The position numbers and the translations under genes are program-made. A DNA stretch of 64,000 nucleotides from Epiperipatus broadwayi (lineage: Eukaryota > Onychophora > Udeonychophora > Euonychophora > Peripatidae): contig JAQFVV010012497.1 in NCBI GenBank assembly GCA_028023455.1, forward strand, positions 4,278,001 through 4,342,000. The letters run 5' to 3'. This document shows, one piece after another, positions 23,411 to 36,618 of the stretch (position 1 is its first letter; each line of letters starts with the position of its first letter). The notes below the pieces were generated by a model that saw nothing but the letters and a program-made list of their open reading frames with translations, had not been told where the DNA came from and did not search any database.

Positions 23411-25782
23411 ACTAATGGATAACGTTTGTGATGACACTAGCAGTGCTTGTTTTTATTCTGTCCCAGCTGGAGGTCATGGTTCACATAGAGACTCAAAATA
23501 ATAAAGGGTTTATATGAAAAATTAATTTAGTGAATTGCAGAACGGTACAGAGGTGATTGGACATCGATTACTAATGGTTTGAACCATCAAAATGATAATT
23601 CTTTCTGGCAACATTATAAAGAAGTGAATTAAATCAAGGAAATACTATAACTAAATAGAGTAATTAACCTTAGAGATTTGGAGTGATGACAAACTAAGTT
23701 TATTTAAAATAACAATATTATAGGAATTTATTAAGGAATTTAGTACAAAATAAGTTAAGTCTTTGTTTATACAACTTGGTTATTTTCTTTAATTCATTTT
23801 GATGCGGCTTTGACAAACAATGTAAAAGTTTGTTAATTGGTCAGCCAAAAATCAATCAGCAATAAAATATTATTAGCCCTCTTCAAGATATTACAAATAA
23901 ATCTGTTTTATATATATATTACAAGACATGAGAGATGGGCATTTAAAACACTATTACATTTAAAATCATTTGTATATAATGAGTGTGGGAAGCAAAATAG
24001 TTCTAAATAAATAATTGAAAATTATACAATCAGATTTAATTAATTATGAAATTTGTTTGTGAAGGACATGCCATCATGGCAGAGAGCATTTCAGGTTTGC
24101 TAAATAAAGATATAAAATGATGAAGAAGGCAATATGCTATTATAGATTACAACAAAAATAAATGAGGTCTGTTATGAAACTCTGGGTGGCTTTGCTAAAG
24201 GAAATTCCTGATATGTACAGGTAGATAAGAGAAATGTTGGCCCTCCAGCCAAAGCATGTCTCTGAATAATAATAAAATATTTTTGATGTGCTGGACTTCC
24301 CATACATATCTTAAATGGCAATGCCCGAAAATGGATCCCTTGGTATGAACTATATCTACTTTGAGGGAGTGTGAAAGATTGGATTGGTCATAGTTAAATT
24401 TCCAAAGGTCCTGATGAGTAAGTAGCAAAGCAAAATAATAAATGAATGGTTGTAGCTATAAAAACATTAATGCCTTAGACATATATATATATAGATAGTG
24501 TATCACTAACAAAATTAATAACTTAATTCCTGATTAAAATAATCGGCTCCCTAACACGACGGAAAGTCTCAGAGGCCTTAGGCAATTACTGAACGGATCA
24601 TAAAACATAATATAAAAAAAGGAAGTCAAGAATTAAAATTTAAAATTATAAGTTGTTTTCCACACTTTACAAATATTTCATTTATCAATAAAGTTAGTAA
24701 ATAGTTTATGAAAGATTACAAAATAAGACTTTTAATTAACATAGACGGGGCATTGAATATCAAACTCACTTCTGATGAAGTTTGACAATATAAAGCATAA
24801 TAAATTATACATCGAATTTTTTACTATTTTTGACAAATAAAAATATATATGTATGAAACATATACTGACAAAACGCTATAATAGATTTTACTTACTTGAT
24901 TCACTAAAATTCTTTATTCTTTCAGAAATAATTACAGGGCTATTTTAAATGGGAGGCAATAGTAAGATACTTTTAAAATAAATCATTCAAAATAAATTTA
25001 TATATGATATACAAAACTAAACGAGCTTTCTATTAATTAATTTACGGGAAGTAAGTCTCCCGTAATGATTTTGACTGGAAAAATAAGAGGGAGAGAATTT
25101 AAAGTTAATAGCTCATTGAATTTTGTACTTGGAAATTTCAGTAAATCAAATATTCTAAATAAACCAACAAAAATTAATTTAATTTGCCGCATCAAAATAA
25201 TGTACTATTTTATAAGAATTGATATTTTAAATTTAATAAAATTAAAAGATGCATTTTCAACCAAGCCGTATAAACATCACACAAATATATAAAATATAAA
25301 TTAGTATTGATTTGGAAAACAAGTAAAATGGAATTAATGGCTTGCGGCGAATTGGACGTTACCTCAGAATCAATCAGTAGGCATTCCATGGCTTGAAACA
25401 GGCAGTTAATACAGTCAGATCATTTCAGGCTTCCTCGACACAGACAGTCTCGGGCTAGATGTTTAAAGCACTGGAAAGGCATGGATGGGCTGGTGGGACA
25501 GAGCTCCGGAAAGCAAGGGTCGATCTTTTTAGCCAGTCATTCTTTAATCATGATGTACTGAATCTAAACTACACTCTTCAGTGAACTGTTCTCAATAAAA
25601 CTCAATAATAAATCCTTATCAAATTTTCCACTATTTATGTGTTCTGATCTTTATCTATAGGATTGAATCTACAGTGACAACTGCCAATTGCAATCGCTCT
25701 GTTTCTCTGAGGTTGGTGCCTGCTTTGGAGGGAAAACTAATTCTGCATTAACATGCCCCAAGGGTTGATTTGCTAATTAAAA

Positions 25783-25802
25783 AACAACAACAACAACAAC
25801 AA
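25783..25802. repeat. (CAA)n microsatellite
   Basis: Six consecutive AAC/CAA units in an otherwise AT-rich intron. Confidence 0.85.
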
Positions 25803-27700
25803 GCATATTCAGTTTATCAGTCATTGTACTAAGAAGCCTATTTAATTAAGGTTTAGATTAACAAAAATGTAACTTTTCAGAAAATTTTTAGGAATTTGGT
25901 ACAATGACTTTCAAATTTAATATTTGATATAAAACTCAAGTAGAAATTTACAAAATATAATTGATCCTTTAATGTACATTTATCAAAAGATAAATACAAA
26001 ATGTTACCAACTGATTAATTTAAGAAAAAATGAACTTTAATGACGAATTTAAAATATTTGTAACATTTTATAGATATCTAGGATTCAATTACATATAAAT
26101 ACCAATTTAATAAAATAAACACAATATACATTTTTACAAATATAGAATAAATAAACTAATATAAAAAGGTTAGTTTTAATTATAAAATAAGATTAATGAA
26201 ATATAAAAGATAATATTGCTTAAAATATACTACCACCTATTATGAGATGGGTGTCAGTTAATAAAAATTGGGTTCAAACCCAGACTAGTGCTGATGATCT
26301 TGGCACTAGGTGAAGCAGAAATATGTACTATATTTCCAGCTTCAATAGTAGATAATAAAATATATTTGAGAGCAAAATTAGATATGATATTGAAGTATTT
26401 CAGAAAAAAAAGTTTTTCGCAGAGAAAGTTAAAGGACAGTATCTCAAAATATCAAATAAATAGAATAATGTGTTCTACATGTGAATGTATTTGTGGTTCA
26501 TAGATTAGTTTGAATAATCATCGCAAAATTTATCTCTAGTGTATTATTATTTGTTGTTTTTTTATCTTGGAGTTAGAATAATCATACTCATTTATGAATG
26601 ACTTTTCACTGTTGTCATTTACTTCACATGACAAATCAAATGAAGATATGCTTTTACTATAATAGATTTATAGTGATATCTATTATAATAAAATATTTTA
26701 ATCTAGCAAATTGAAAAATTGGTCTTATGGTCTTGCCATTATATTTTAAAAATAGAAAAAATAGGATAATATTGATTTGTGTTAATCAATATTTATGAAC
26801 TTTTGTTATCCAGAGAAAAATAGGAAAGCTATGAAGAAGTTTAACAGTATATTAAAATTGACAAGAAAGCATAATAATTTTATTTAAAAGTATTATCAAA
26901 CAACTTTTGTTTTTCTGTTCATAAATATTTATGAGAATGTAATAATGTTTCCAATAGTTTTTTTTTCTTCTAGCTCCTCTCTCTTCTTTTCTATGCTAGT
27001 TTTCTTATTCCTTTTATTAGTCATTTTGAGCTTTTAATGCCATTTGTCATCTTCTTAGCGCTAAATGTGGTAATAACACTGTTTTTGCATTTACATTTTC
27101 ACCCAATTACAGGAAATTTCTTTTACTCCTGTATGCAAATATGTGCAAGTATGTAAATATTTACCTTTTTTTTAAATGTCTTTTTTATTTTTTTGGAATT
27201 AGAATGGCCTTACCCTTGGTGACTTCTTTAAAATAATAGTAATGTATTTTACCATAGAATCTCAGAAGTAATGCAGTATACTAATTTATAGAAAGTCAAA
27301 GTTTATGTTATATATTTAAATTTCAAAACAAATAATTCATTTGCCATAAATAAATAATTGATCTCTCTTTCATATCCAATTAAACAACTTTTGAAAAAGT
27401 ATATATTGTTTGCATTTTAAAATAGTTATTCAGTGCTTATATTCAGTTTGTTTTACAATGATGAAAGATATAGATTACTATAAACAAATGCACATAGCTA
27501 AAGGAGTTTTGATGTGTGCTATTATTTCACTACAATTATTGACTTTATGTAGTTTCTAAATTTTATATAACTATGTTATCTCTATCACCGAAGTGTAATA
27601 AATTAAAGCAATATTAATATTGTATATTCATAGAATGTAGGTATTAATATTTTCTCTTATACAAAACAAACACACTTCTTATAATATCCTTTTCACAATG

Positions 27701-27826
27701 CTTTATTTAATTTATGATAGTTTTGACTGCTAATTCAACTGAAACTATCATAAATTAAATAAAATATTATGAAATCTGAAGATAGGTCAAAACTATTATA
27801 AATTAAATAAAACATTATAAAAAGTA
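27701..27826. repeat. Short inverted and direct repeat cluster
   Basis: TTTATTTAATTTATGATAG is followed by its inverse at about 27742-27765. A second, slightly different inverse copy (AAACTATTATAAATTAAATA) lies at about 27790-27815. It could form alternative hairpins; the origin is unknown. Confidence 0.6.
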
Positions 27827-28143
27827 CATTATGTGAAGTTTTGTTTTTTTGCAATGATTTAATACAGGCAATTCAATAAGGTTGGAAGTAACTTGGATAT
27901 TAATACAATATAGTCATGAATTTAATATCTGATCTATATAGGTGTACAGGCAATTTTAACTTAAATATTAAAAACTTAGAATGTTTAAGGTTTGACACAA
28001 CTTGTTTAAATAATATGGAATAAAAAGCAGTCATTAGATAGGTATATTATAAAACAATGATTTCTACCAAATAAATATTTAATTATTCATACAAAATATT
28101 TAGTTCTACTAAAACTAAGATTTTGGTTTTTATTTTTTTTATG

Positions 28144-28216
28144 CTTTTGCCCGGAATTAAACCAGGAACTTTTGTTCACCAACAAGTTAGTCTGTCAATA
28201 AGTCATTTGCTCATTT
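28144..28216 (-). repeat. tRNA-like SINE fragment, antisense
   Basis: The minus strand reads GTTCCTGGTTTAATTCCGGG, close to a tRNA B-box (GGTTCRANNCC), preceded by a tRNA-like body. It is too diverged to be a functional tRNA gene, so most likely a SINE head. Confidence 0.4.
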
Positions 28217-28292
28217 TCATTAAATTCATTATTCTATATATTTTTTTAAATATTATGCTCAATTTTTTATTTTGATTACATAACTTTTTGTG

Positions 28293-28380
28293 TTTTAGTG
28301 TAATGGTATAGTGATGTATTTGAAAGCTAAAGGGGGGGGGGGTTCAGTTTGATTAATTGAGTGGAACTATTATGCTGAAT
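28293..28380 (+). repeat. tRNA-like SINE fragment
   Basis: TAGTGTAATGGTATAGTGAT resembles an A-box region. After GAAAGCTAAA and a G run comes GGTTCAGTTTGATT, a weak B-box. It resembles the other SINE-like copies at 46780 and 60052. Confidence 0.35.
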
Positions 28381-28736
28381 CTATAGCTTGAAACTTGAAT
28401 GTGATGTGACCCTCCAAACAATTAATAGTACAATTATTATTATGATAGTAGCCTGGGTTATATGTTGATGATTTGAGCTTAAAAAAAATACTGCATTTTT
28501 TTTTCACCACATTTTATATATTTCTTTTTACATTTCCTTGTATTCTTGAAGCCTTTTAGTTTTATATCCATATTATTTTGTTATGTAAAACTTCTTTTTA
28601 AACATAATTATATTAATTACTTTATTCATTTAGAATTAGGTAACTTTTTTTTTTGTTATTTAAAGTTATTTTAAAAATCATGTGTTTGTTTAAAACTATG
28701 ATTTATTGTTGTTGTTTTTTGTGATTCTCAATTTAG

Positions 28737-28854
28737 CCTGTTAGAATAAAAAATTGGGAACTTCAACTCCAATTAAAAATTCATGGCAAAGGCAAAGGGG
28801 AATTATTTGGTGATGGTATGGCAATTTGGTATACAAAACAAAGAATGGAACAAG
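28737..28854 (+). CDS. LMAN2: LMAN2/VIP36-like lectin, internal exon B
   Basis: Second visible exon of the same lectin gene. It encodes the beta-strand segment with NWELQLQLKIHGKGK and then GDGMAIWYT. In this family the GDGxAxWYT segment carries the Asp used for calcium-dependent mannose binding, and that Asp is present. The acceptor is ATTTAG before 28737; the donor is GTAAGT after 28854. The exon starts in phase 0, following directly on exon A, and ends after one base of a Gly codon that exon C completes. The exon junction falls where VIP36 continues into the GPVFG segment. No stop or frameshift is seen, so the gene looks functional here. Confidence 0.93.
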
Positions 28855-30546
28855 GTAAGTATAATATTCATCATTACGTAATATTTGTGCTTATAGTCAA
28901 TTATTCATTAATTGTATACTTTTTTAAATTAGTTAATCATTATTTGCAAGATTCCAATTTTTTATTAAGAATAAAATTCTAGGTTATTAAGTAAATGTTT
29001 ATTTCAAATTTTTGAAATATTATGATAATTTTTTGTTTCACATAATATACAGATTAATTAGCTACATGAGAACAAAAGTTATTACATTATATATAGTTAT
29101 GAAATACAATAATTTCTTTAATATTTATTTTTAAATTAAATTACTGCTTAAATTTATTTAGCAGCTCTATTTTTAAACAAATTATTTAATGCTTATTACA
29201 CGTACATACTATCTGTTAGTGGAGTATTTATCCACAAATCAGAATATACAAGAATAAGCTACTTAATACAAAAAGAAACATTCATTGAGAAATTTTAATA
29301 GCAATGATGAAAAATGGTTTGAAGGCAAAGCAAAAAATAAGTAAACTATATTTGAAAACATGAAAATAAAATAATTTATTTACAAAACAAACCTGAAAAT
29401 AATGTTTCATGAACAAAGATTGAAAAACAAATATTTTCAGCAAGTGAAATGATTGTAAACATTAGGTGAAAAATTAATTTATTTTGTTTTGGAATACTCA
29501 TTGAAAATATTTGTTTTTAAACATTGTTTCATTCATTAAATATACTGTTTTGGGGTTAGTTTTTTAAATAAATTGATTTATTTTTGTTTTTTGCTTTACT
29601 TTTGTGGTAACCGTTGTTGTCATCGCTAATAAAATTTCTCACTTTAAATGTTTGCATAGATCATTTATTGAAAATATCAGTTCTTCAATCATTGTTTATC
29701 CACTAAATATGTTATTTTCTGATTTGTTTTCAAAATAAATTATATTTTATGTTTTCAAATATATTCAGTTCATGTTTCTAATTTTTTATAGAAAAATGAA
29801 TCATTGATTAATTTATTCTTGACTATTTTAGTATATGGATGGGAGAGCCTACCAATGGAAAGTATATACAGGCAACACAGCAAAAAATTATAATGATTGG
29901 TGTTTGTTTAGATAAAAAATTAGAAAAGTAATCTTTAAAATATTATTTAACTTTACATTATAATAATACAAATTTATCTAAAGTGGAATTAATCATTAAA
30001 TTTGAGAAATAGAAATTGTATAATTTATTGTTTTCTCTACTTGATTATAACCATACATCTAAATCTTAGCATCTTGGTTAACGATGTCACCTAAAACAAT
30101 ATATATTTATATATGCAGTATTATTAGAAATATTTTTAAATTTTATATAATCCAGCTTTGACTTCACGCCATATTATCTCATTTTATAAATAAACTTCAT
30201 TTATGTAAGAATTCTTATTTTTCTTTGATTCGTGAAGTAATAATCATGTAGCAAAATTTTTTACATTCTTTCATAATTAATCAAAGTTCCAATGTAATGA
30301 TAGGTTAATTATATATGCATAATTCTTAATTTTTTATTGCATTTATCATGATTTGTTTTACTTCTATTTGATTATTTTTAATCAGTCTGTTATTATACAA
30401 TATGGAATGTAACTTTACTATCAAATTATTATTATTCTATTTGGCAATGTATAGGTTTAAAGACTACTACAATTCATCTCTTCTCATACAAGTCTAAGAC
30501 AAAACACATTTTTAACATTGATAATTAAAAAAAATTATAAAGAATT
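28855..30546. other. Intron 2 start, no recognisable element
   Basis: AT-rich. Around 29300-29830 short segments such as GAAAATATTTG(T) and TTTTCAAATA recur in both orientations, which may be an old inverted repeat. Nothing coding. Confidence 0.4.
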
Positions 30547-31625
30547 ACCAAGATAATTATAACTTGTCTATTGCGAACTTTGGATACTAATCGATTAACA
30601 AAATAAGCTGGATTTAAAAGAGATTTTAACGGAATGGATCATATCCAAGTATTAGGAAAAGTTATAGAAAGAATTAATGATTATGAGTAGCCATAATGTT
30701 TTGAATTTGTAGATTTTGGGAACATATTGGATTCTTGAAGCTTTTCCACAGTGATTAAAACTTTGGATCATTAAGATTTTCTGACAAATATTTATCAAAA
30801 TGCATCATTAGTGATGATATTACATGGTGGTTTCAAGAAGATTAATATTGAAATAAATGTATGGCAGGATGATTCCATTTTTTCAAAAAATTTTATAGCA
30901 GTTTTTATATTTTGTGAATTGGAAGCTAAGGAAATAAAAATAAATGCATGTTATTTAAGTTATATAAATTCCATTAGAATTCCAGAAAATGTTGCAAGAG
31001 TTATTAGATGAAAATAAGAAAGTAGAACTAAAGATAAATGTTAAAAAGACTAAAACAATGTTTATTGGATTTTCTCAGAAGAAAATAAAGGTTTTTAATA
31101 TGAATTAAAAGAAATTAATATCTACACATATCTTGATCAGATTATTAATACAGATGGAAATGTAACAGATGAAATTAATCATGAAATTAAACTTGGAGTG
31201 CTTTTGGTAGAAATAACTTGGTATTAAAATTGTTTATATGTTTGAAAGGGAAGCTTTTTAATATTATATGTTTGTCCATTTCTGAAGCACAATGCAAAGA
31301 TTTCAGATCACTCAAAAAAGTATGGAGAGATGTGTGTTAGGAGTAAAAAAGAGATTGAAAATAAAATATGTGGGAGCTATCATTATATCATTGAAAGAAT
31401 TAAGAGGCAGAAATTTGAACTGGGATGATCATATTATTATAAGAGATGATAGTAAATGGACAGTTGAAGTTTTGAATTTGATCCCTAGAGATTCACAAGA
31501 CCTAGAAAGAGACCACACATGAGAAAGATAGATGAAATAATGAAATTTGCTGATATAGTGTGGAGAAGAGAAACTATGGATCAGAAAAACTGATTAAACT
31601 TGGAGAGATCTTGAATTACTGCTTA
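30547..31625 (+). pseudogene. RTE-like LINE reverse transcriptase remnant, sense
   Basis: A frame-shifted trace in the order of an RTE-like RT: LLRTLDTNRLTK, then AGFKRDFNGMDHIQVLGKVI (QAGFRxGxSTMDHIH), ERINDYE, and FVDFGNILDS (FIDYEKAFDS, motif A with Asp). A damaged catalytic block (LEAKEIKINACYLSYIN) comes next, then KINVKKTKTMFIGF and LDQIINTDGNVTDEINHEIK. The open stretch 31292-31522 reads ITQKSMERCVLGVKKRLKIK and NWDDHIIIRDDSKWTVEVLN, matching the TQRxMERxMLGV and WAGHIxRxxDxRW motifs. Many stops. No TGATGA tail remains at its 3' end. Confidence 0.78.
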
Positions 31626-33235
31626 AGTTTATATATATATTTTAATTCATAATCGTTAAAATACATCTATGTTTAACATCATTTTTTAAGCATGAGGAAA
31701 GTTTAGAATTGAATATAAAATGAGTGAAGATTATCATTTTGATTCACTACTATTTAATAGATTGAATTAATAATTTTTTTTTCATTCTTTTTTGTCTCTT
31801 TTTTTTCTTCTGTGATTATATATATATAATGGTTATATTCATTTATGAGTGGCTATTATTAATGAAATATAATAATGTTATAAATAATTTACGTATTTCT
31901 GTATGTGAGGATTTTGATACTCAATGACCTTAAAATATTTATCAAAGATTTCTATTTTATTTGACAATTAATATACGTTCTTAAATAGTCTAAATCTATT
32001 GAAATTTGTAATTTTAGCTGCTATTACATTTTATTTTAAATATTCTTAATCTTTTTAAAATACTTTTAACATAGAAATTCTGTTCGTTTTTAATTTATTT
32101 AGGTCAAATCTTATAAGAAAATTTAAAAATATTCCAGTCAAATGTATTTTTTTCAAATTTTGTACATATGTTAGATATTGATTTCAGGGTTATCCAGAAC
32201 TAACAGTGTTGTCAGACCAAATTTCAAACTGTATTGATATTAGTTCAGTAAGTTTTCAGTGATGCGCATCAGATAGTGGTAAATTTTTTAAAAATATGCT
32301 TTCATTGAATTTCATGAATAATTCATTAAAAAGTGTTTACAGTTAGTTAAAATAGAAAGAAAAAGAAAATCATCTTGATTGTTTAACTAAAACTAGCTTT
32401 TTTAAAAAATGCTGTTTCATAAACATACAAATCTTGTAAACAATTTTTAACACATGCAAATTTCATTTTAAATTTACTTAGATTTTCAGTTTTAATTTGA
32501 ATATGAATGCATAGTTACAAAAAAATCCAAATAATAATATATATATATTATAAAAAAACATTTTAATTTAATTTAATGAATAATGCACTAAATATGGGGA
32601 AAAAAATTTTTCAACCACAATTTTGGTTGTTATATATAACTTGAAATAAAATCATGGGGTGTTCATAAATTAATTAATTCAATTACTATTTTTAAAATTA
32701 GTGTTGAAATAATTAATTTATAGACTTTCATGTTTTTATTTCAAGTTACATCAAGTAAAAAATATTTTTTTGATGTTTATTTCAGTAATCATCAAATTAA
32801 ATAAAAGCATTTTTTATAAAACATTATATATATATTATTTATTAGTATTATGTAGATGTTTAAACAATCTTCTAAGAAAGTTATAATGAGTATGCTCAGA
32901 AACTAGTAATAGATTTGTCAAAAAAAATATTTATACTTGTTTTTAAATGCTTATAAACTTGATTTTTATTGTAACCTTCTCCTCTGATCATTGGATAATC
33001 AGACCTACACATTTCTAAGTGCCATAATCCCAATTGCCTTTCTCACTAATTTAACTAGTTCAATTTACATGATAAACCAAAGATGATTTCCTTATTAGCT
33101 AAGCTCGCATGAAACTATAATCTGAGAGAAGATCATGAGGTGGATTAATAATTTCTGGTCAAGCTAGCCTCAAAATCCACAAACCAGCAAACAAACATAA
33201 AATTATAAAATAAACTTCGTATTTGTCAAACTAAT
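31626..33235. other. Intron 2 stretch without recognisable content
   Basis: AT-rich. A short inverted pair (AACTTGAAATAAAA at 32639 and TTTTATTTCAAGTT near 32735-32748) is the only structure noticed. Confidence 0.4.
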
Positions 33236-33525
33236 AAATAAATAATAATTAGATCGATGGAATGAATATGAAATTAGAAGTATAAATTAAGCAATAAGTA
33301 AATGAGGGTGTGAATGATTAAATGTATGATAAAAATAAGTAATAATTAAATAATAAATAAAATGAGTCTGAGAATGAAGAGAAAAGAATAAAGTTGTGTA
33401 AGATGGATAATTAAGATGAGAATGGAATAAGAGCTAATGAATGATGAGTGAATTAGGATGAAAAAAGAGAATAAAGAAAGATTGAAATGACCGATGAGAG
33501 GAATGATGATAATGAAAGATTATGC
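33236..33525. repeat. Purine-rich cryptic simple sequence
   Basis: About 290 bp with very few C residues and interspersed GAATGA, AATAA, GATGA and GAATAAG words. It looks like degraded GAATGA/GATGA microsatellite; no fixed period is visible. Confidence 0.5.
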
Positions 33526-36290
33526 ACAGAACTCTATATTTGATATTGAATTAAATAATAATAAGACAATTAAATAAAATACAGATTCTAAGCTTACTAA
33601 GACCAGAATATTCACCATAAAGTCAAAACCAACTATACATTTCAGTCAAAAGAAGTAATAAATACTTTAAAGTTTGGTTGACCTTATATCTCACGGTGAA
33701 TGTCACATCACAATTCCACTCTAATTACAATAATTAACTGGATACCAATTTACCATAAATTCCAATCCTATCACAAATTGATATAAATGGTGAAATACAA
33801 GATACACTTGGGTCAGTGAGAGAGATTTTGCCACTACCCAAGCATACCACACACAAAATAGCTCTTAATACTGAATTGAATTACTAAACAATATTCAATA
33901 ATTTCAAATAAATTCTATAAATTCCCTAACTATGCTAAACTTTAAGTTCCAATAAGTAAGAGTAATTTTTCAATAGCTAAATGCAATAGCTTTCCAACTT
34001 TCTTTCTCCATTAATTAGAAACAAGATGACCAAAACCAGTGAATGATAGATCTATGGATTCAAATGAACTGATCAAAACAATATTAGGTTTTTTTAATAT
34101 TTTAGTATACCACTTCAAATATTCTTTAGGTTAGTATGCTTAATTATTAAGTTAGGATGCCCTAGATATACTCATAAATTATAGGGCTTAACACAATTAT
34201 TCTGATATAATCACAGGATATGTCTATAGCAATAACAATAATAATGTGTGGTGTGTGTTGATTAGCAATAAGAATACTGAAGACTAAATAAAATTTTAAC
34301 ACAACAATATTTATTTACATTATGTACAAGTTTCTTTTAGACACCTTACATGAAACAAGATAAATCCATTCCAAAATTAGGGATGGAAATTAATAATGTG
34401 GTAAGTAATGACCAACTAATATGACAAACATTTTTGGATATGTTTCTTTATTATTCTATCAGGTAGACTAAGATAGTTAAACTTATTTGAGCTATTTTAG
34501 CATTAAAATTGCACACAAAATGGATTAATATCCTTTGGATATACGCAACTTTTAAATAAAAAAAAATAAAAACTCTAAATTACAATTTATTATATCAAAT
34601 TATAGCTGTTTGAGTTATTAGAATATGATAAGGACAATTATCACATCCCAATACAAGTAATAATTTATTATAATTTACTATATAAAAATTTTATTGCATT
34701 GATGTGGGCAAACATCATTAGTTAAATGCACATATGACATCAAAAACATTCACTATGTCCACAACTTAACCATTTATTAATTAACTGATCTTGCTAATTC
34801 ATCAGTAAATACCTATTGTTGAAAACCAATCCACATTGTCCATGTACACACCTTGCTCTTTTATGTAGACGTTCTACAAACACTAGTAAGTTTTGGTTGG
34901 TCTGTTTATAAACTGATGAAGATTACACAACATCAGAAAGACACTATTTCCATTAGACAACCCTATAGCTATATCAGACATTATCTTATCCTTGCTATTC
35001 GATTAAAAAAAAAATACTACACTTTATCATACACGGTGGAATATTAACTATATAACTTCTTGAGGGATCTAAATAAAGGGGGCTCTACAAAACAACATGA
35101 TAGTTGTATATCAAGAAACAGCATAATAGTTGTATAAGAATATGGCCAATTCTGATACCTTTTCATAGGTATAAAAGTGTGGGCAGTGCCTCTCCACTGG
35201 AAAACAGAATTCAGACCATGGGATCTACCTCTTTTAGGCGTAACTATGCTCTAAGCACTAACTTTTAATCAGCCCCAACAATATCATCCTCTCATATTAA
35301 TCACAATGGGGAATTCTCTATCATCCCATGTACAATATTAATTATTATTATATCTAAGGTTTTTATATGTAGCCCAAACTCATCCTAAAATATATCACAA
35401 ATTCTGATCAATACAATAGCAAGGTAAAACAATACTAATAATCTAAGTGGAAACATAAATATTCCATTGCACATTGCAGAAACTATTAATGTTTTATAAA
35501 CAGCCCACCAATATCAGTAAAATAACCATTACTTATTTCAAAACAATAATTATATCTTTTATTATAGCAAGCCATGTACACGTAAACAAGGAGGATTAAA
35601 CTACATTTTGTATTTAAAGTGGACATTTCGTTTATAAGCAAAATTAAGCAATAATAAAAAAGAAAATGCTTATTAAATTATTTTATATAATAAAACAATG
35701 GTATCATTATGTGCATATTTTTGACCAGTTTGGATCTATTTGTTCCCCTCCTCGATATAATGTTGACATCTGTTTTGGCAGTGAAAGAGATAAGCATTTC
35801 TTTTTCGGACCAGATAAAAAATATTTACCATTATGCTTTCCCTTCATTGGGAAAATAATATAAATATGGATAATAAATGTATATAATTTTATACATAGCT
35901 ACATCATTACTTAATATATTCTATACCCTGGTATAGACGTATTACAACATTATATATAGCAATTAACAAACTAACAAACATTACATTTTCTCCCATTGGA
36001 CTTTATCGAAGTTTGATTCGTTCTTATAAGTAAAACAATATGAAAACGGATATGATAAGCAAACATTCCTGAGTAATATATATATATTGGTTATCCGGTT
36101 CAATATTAACATCTTTAGACAAAATTCAAACACTTCTCCAATGGCAATAGAAATCCTTTATCAGTTTGTGTACTAATGTAAGCATACTGAAGCAATATTA
36201 AAACATTTTCGAGAATAAGTCATTTAAATAGGTTTAATTAATATATATTGATTTGTCTATTTTTTTGTTTTTCTTCTTTTTTTTTTTTTA
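33526..36290. other. Intron 2 stretch, C over G on the plus strand
   Basis: AT-rich sequence whose plus strand favours A and C over G, the reverse of the tract at 39340-43440. No element recognised. A 64-codon and a 65-codon open frame (34853, 35666) show no family motifs. Confidence 0.4.
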
Positions 36291-36618
36291 CATCTGCGCG
36301 AAGATCTGTTATATTCTTAAATAATCTGGGTGATTTTAAAACCATTTAAAATATTATCACGTTGCAAGTTATTTACTAACGATAAATAAATCCGATCTTC
36401 CAAGCGATTTTAATTAATATGTAACATATATATATATTTTCAAATGTAGCACACTTATAATCAGTTTAATAAGATCTTTGAAAATAAACTTTTAAGTCAT
36501 TTATGGATTTTGTTTACTTTGTTTTTCTCATCCACAGTAATTGTCACAATCTTAAATAATCTGGGTAATTTTAAAACACTTAAAATATTATTACCTTATA
36601 TGTTGTATAATCAAGAAA
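36291..36618. repeat. Degenerate repeat pair, offset about 235 bp
   Basis: CTTAAATAATCTGGGT followed by similar AT-rich sequence occurs at 36316 and 36551, each preceded by a CATC-bearing segment and a T-rich run. Similarity extends over roughly 90 bp per copy. It could be two units of a decayed satellite; weaker echoes continue to about 36980. Confidence 0.55.

Larger units (their letters stand above)
23411..28143. other. Intron 1, mostly featureless AT-rich sequence
   Basis: No coding similarity was recognised. Local items are a (CAA)n microsatellite at 25783-25802, a less AT-rich patch at about 25330-25760 that I cannot identify, a small hairpin-rich patch at 26260-26315 (GGGTTCAAACCC and CTAGTGC/GCACTAG), and an inverted TTTATTTAATTTATGATAGT repeat near 27701-27826. 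Confidence 0.5.

Noticed and set aside
24195-24428. 77-codon minus-strand frame
   Set aside because: No recognisable domain and no context; consistent with chance in AT-rich DNA.
25330-25760. Less AT-rich patch with gag-like or LTR-like impressions
   Set aside because: No consistent frame, no paired LTR and no primer-binding site could be confirmed.
26260-26315. GGGTTCAAACCC and CTAGTGC/GCACTAG hairpins as a tRNA gene
   Set aside because: No A-box at the right distance and no cloverleaf; left as a hairpin-rich patch.
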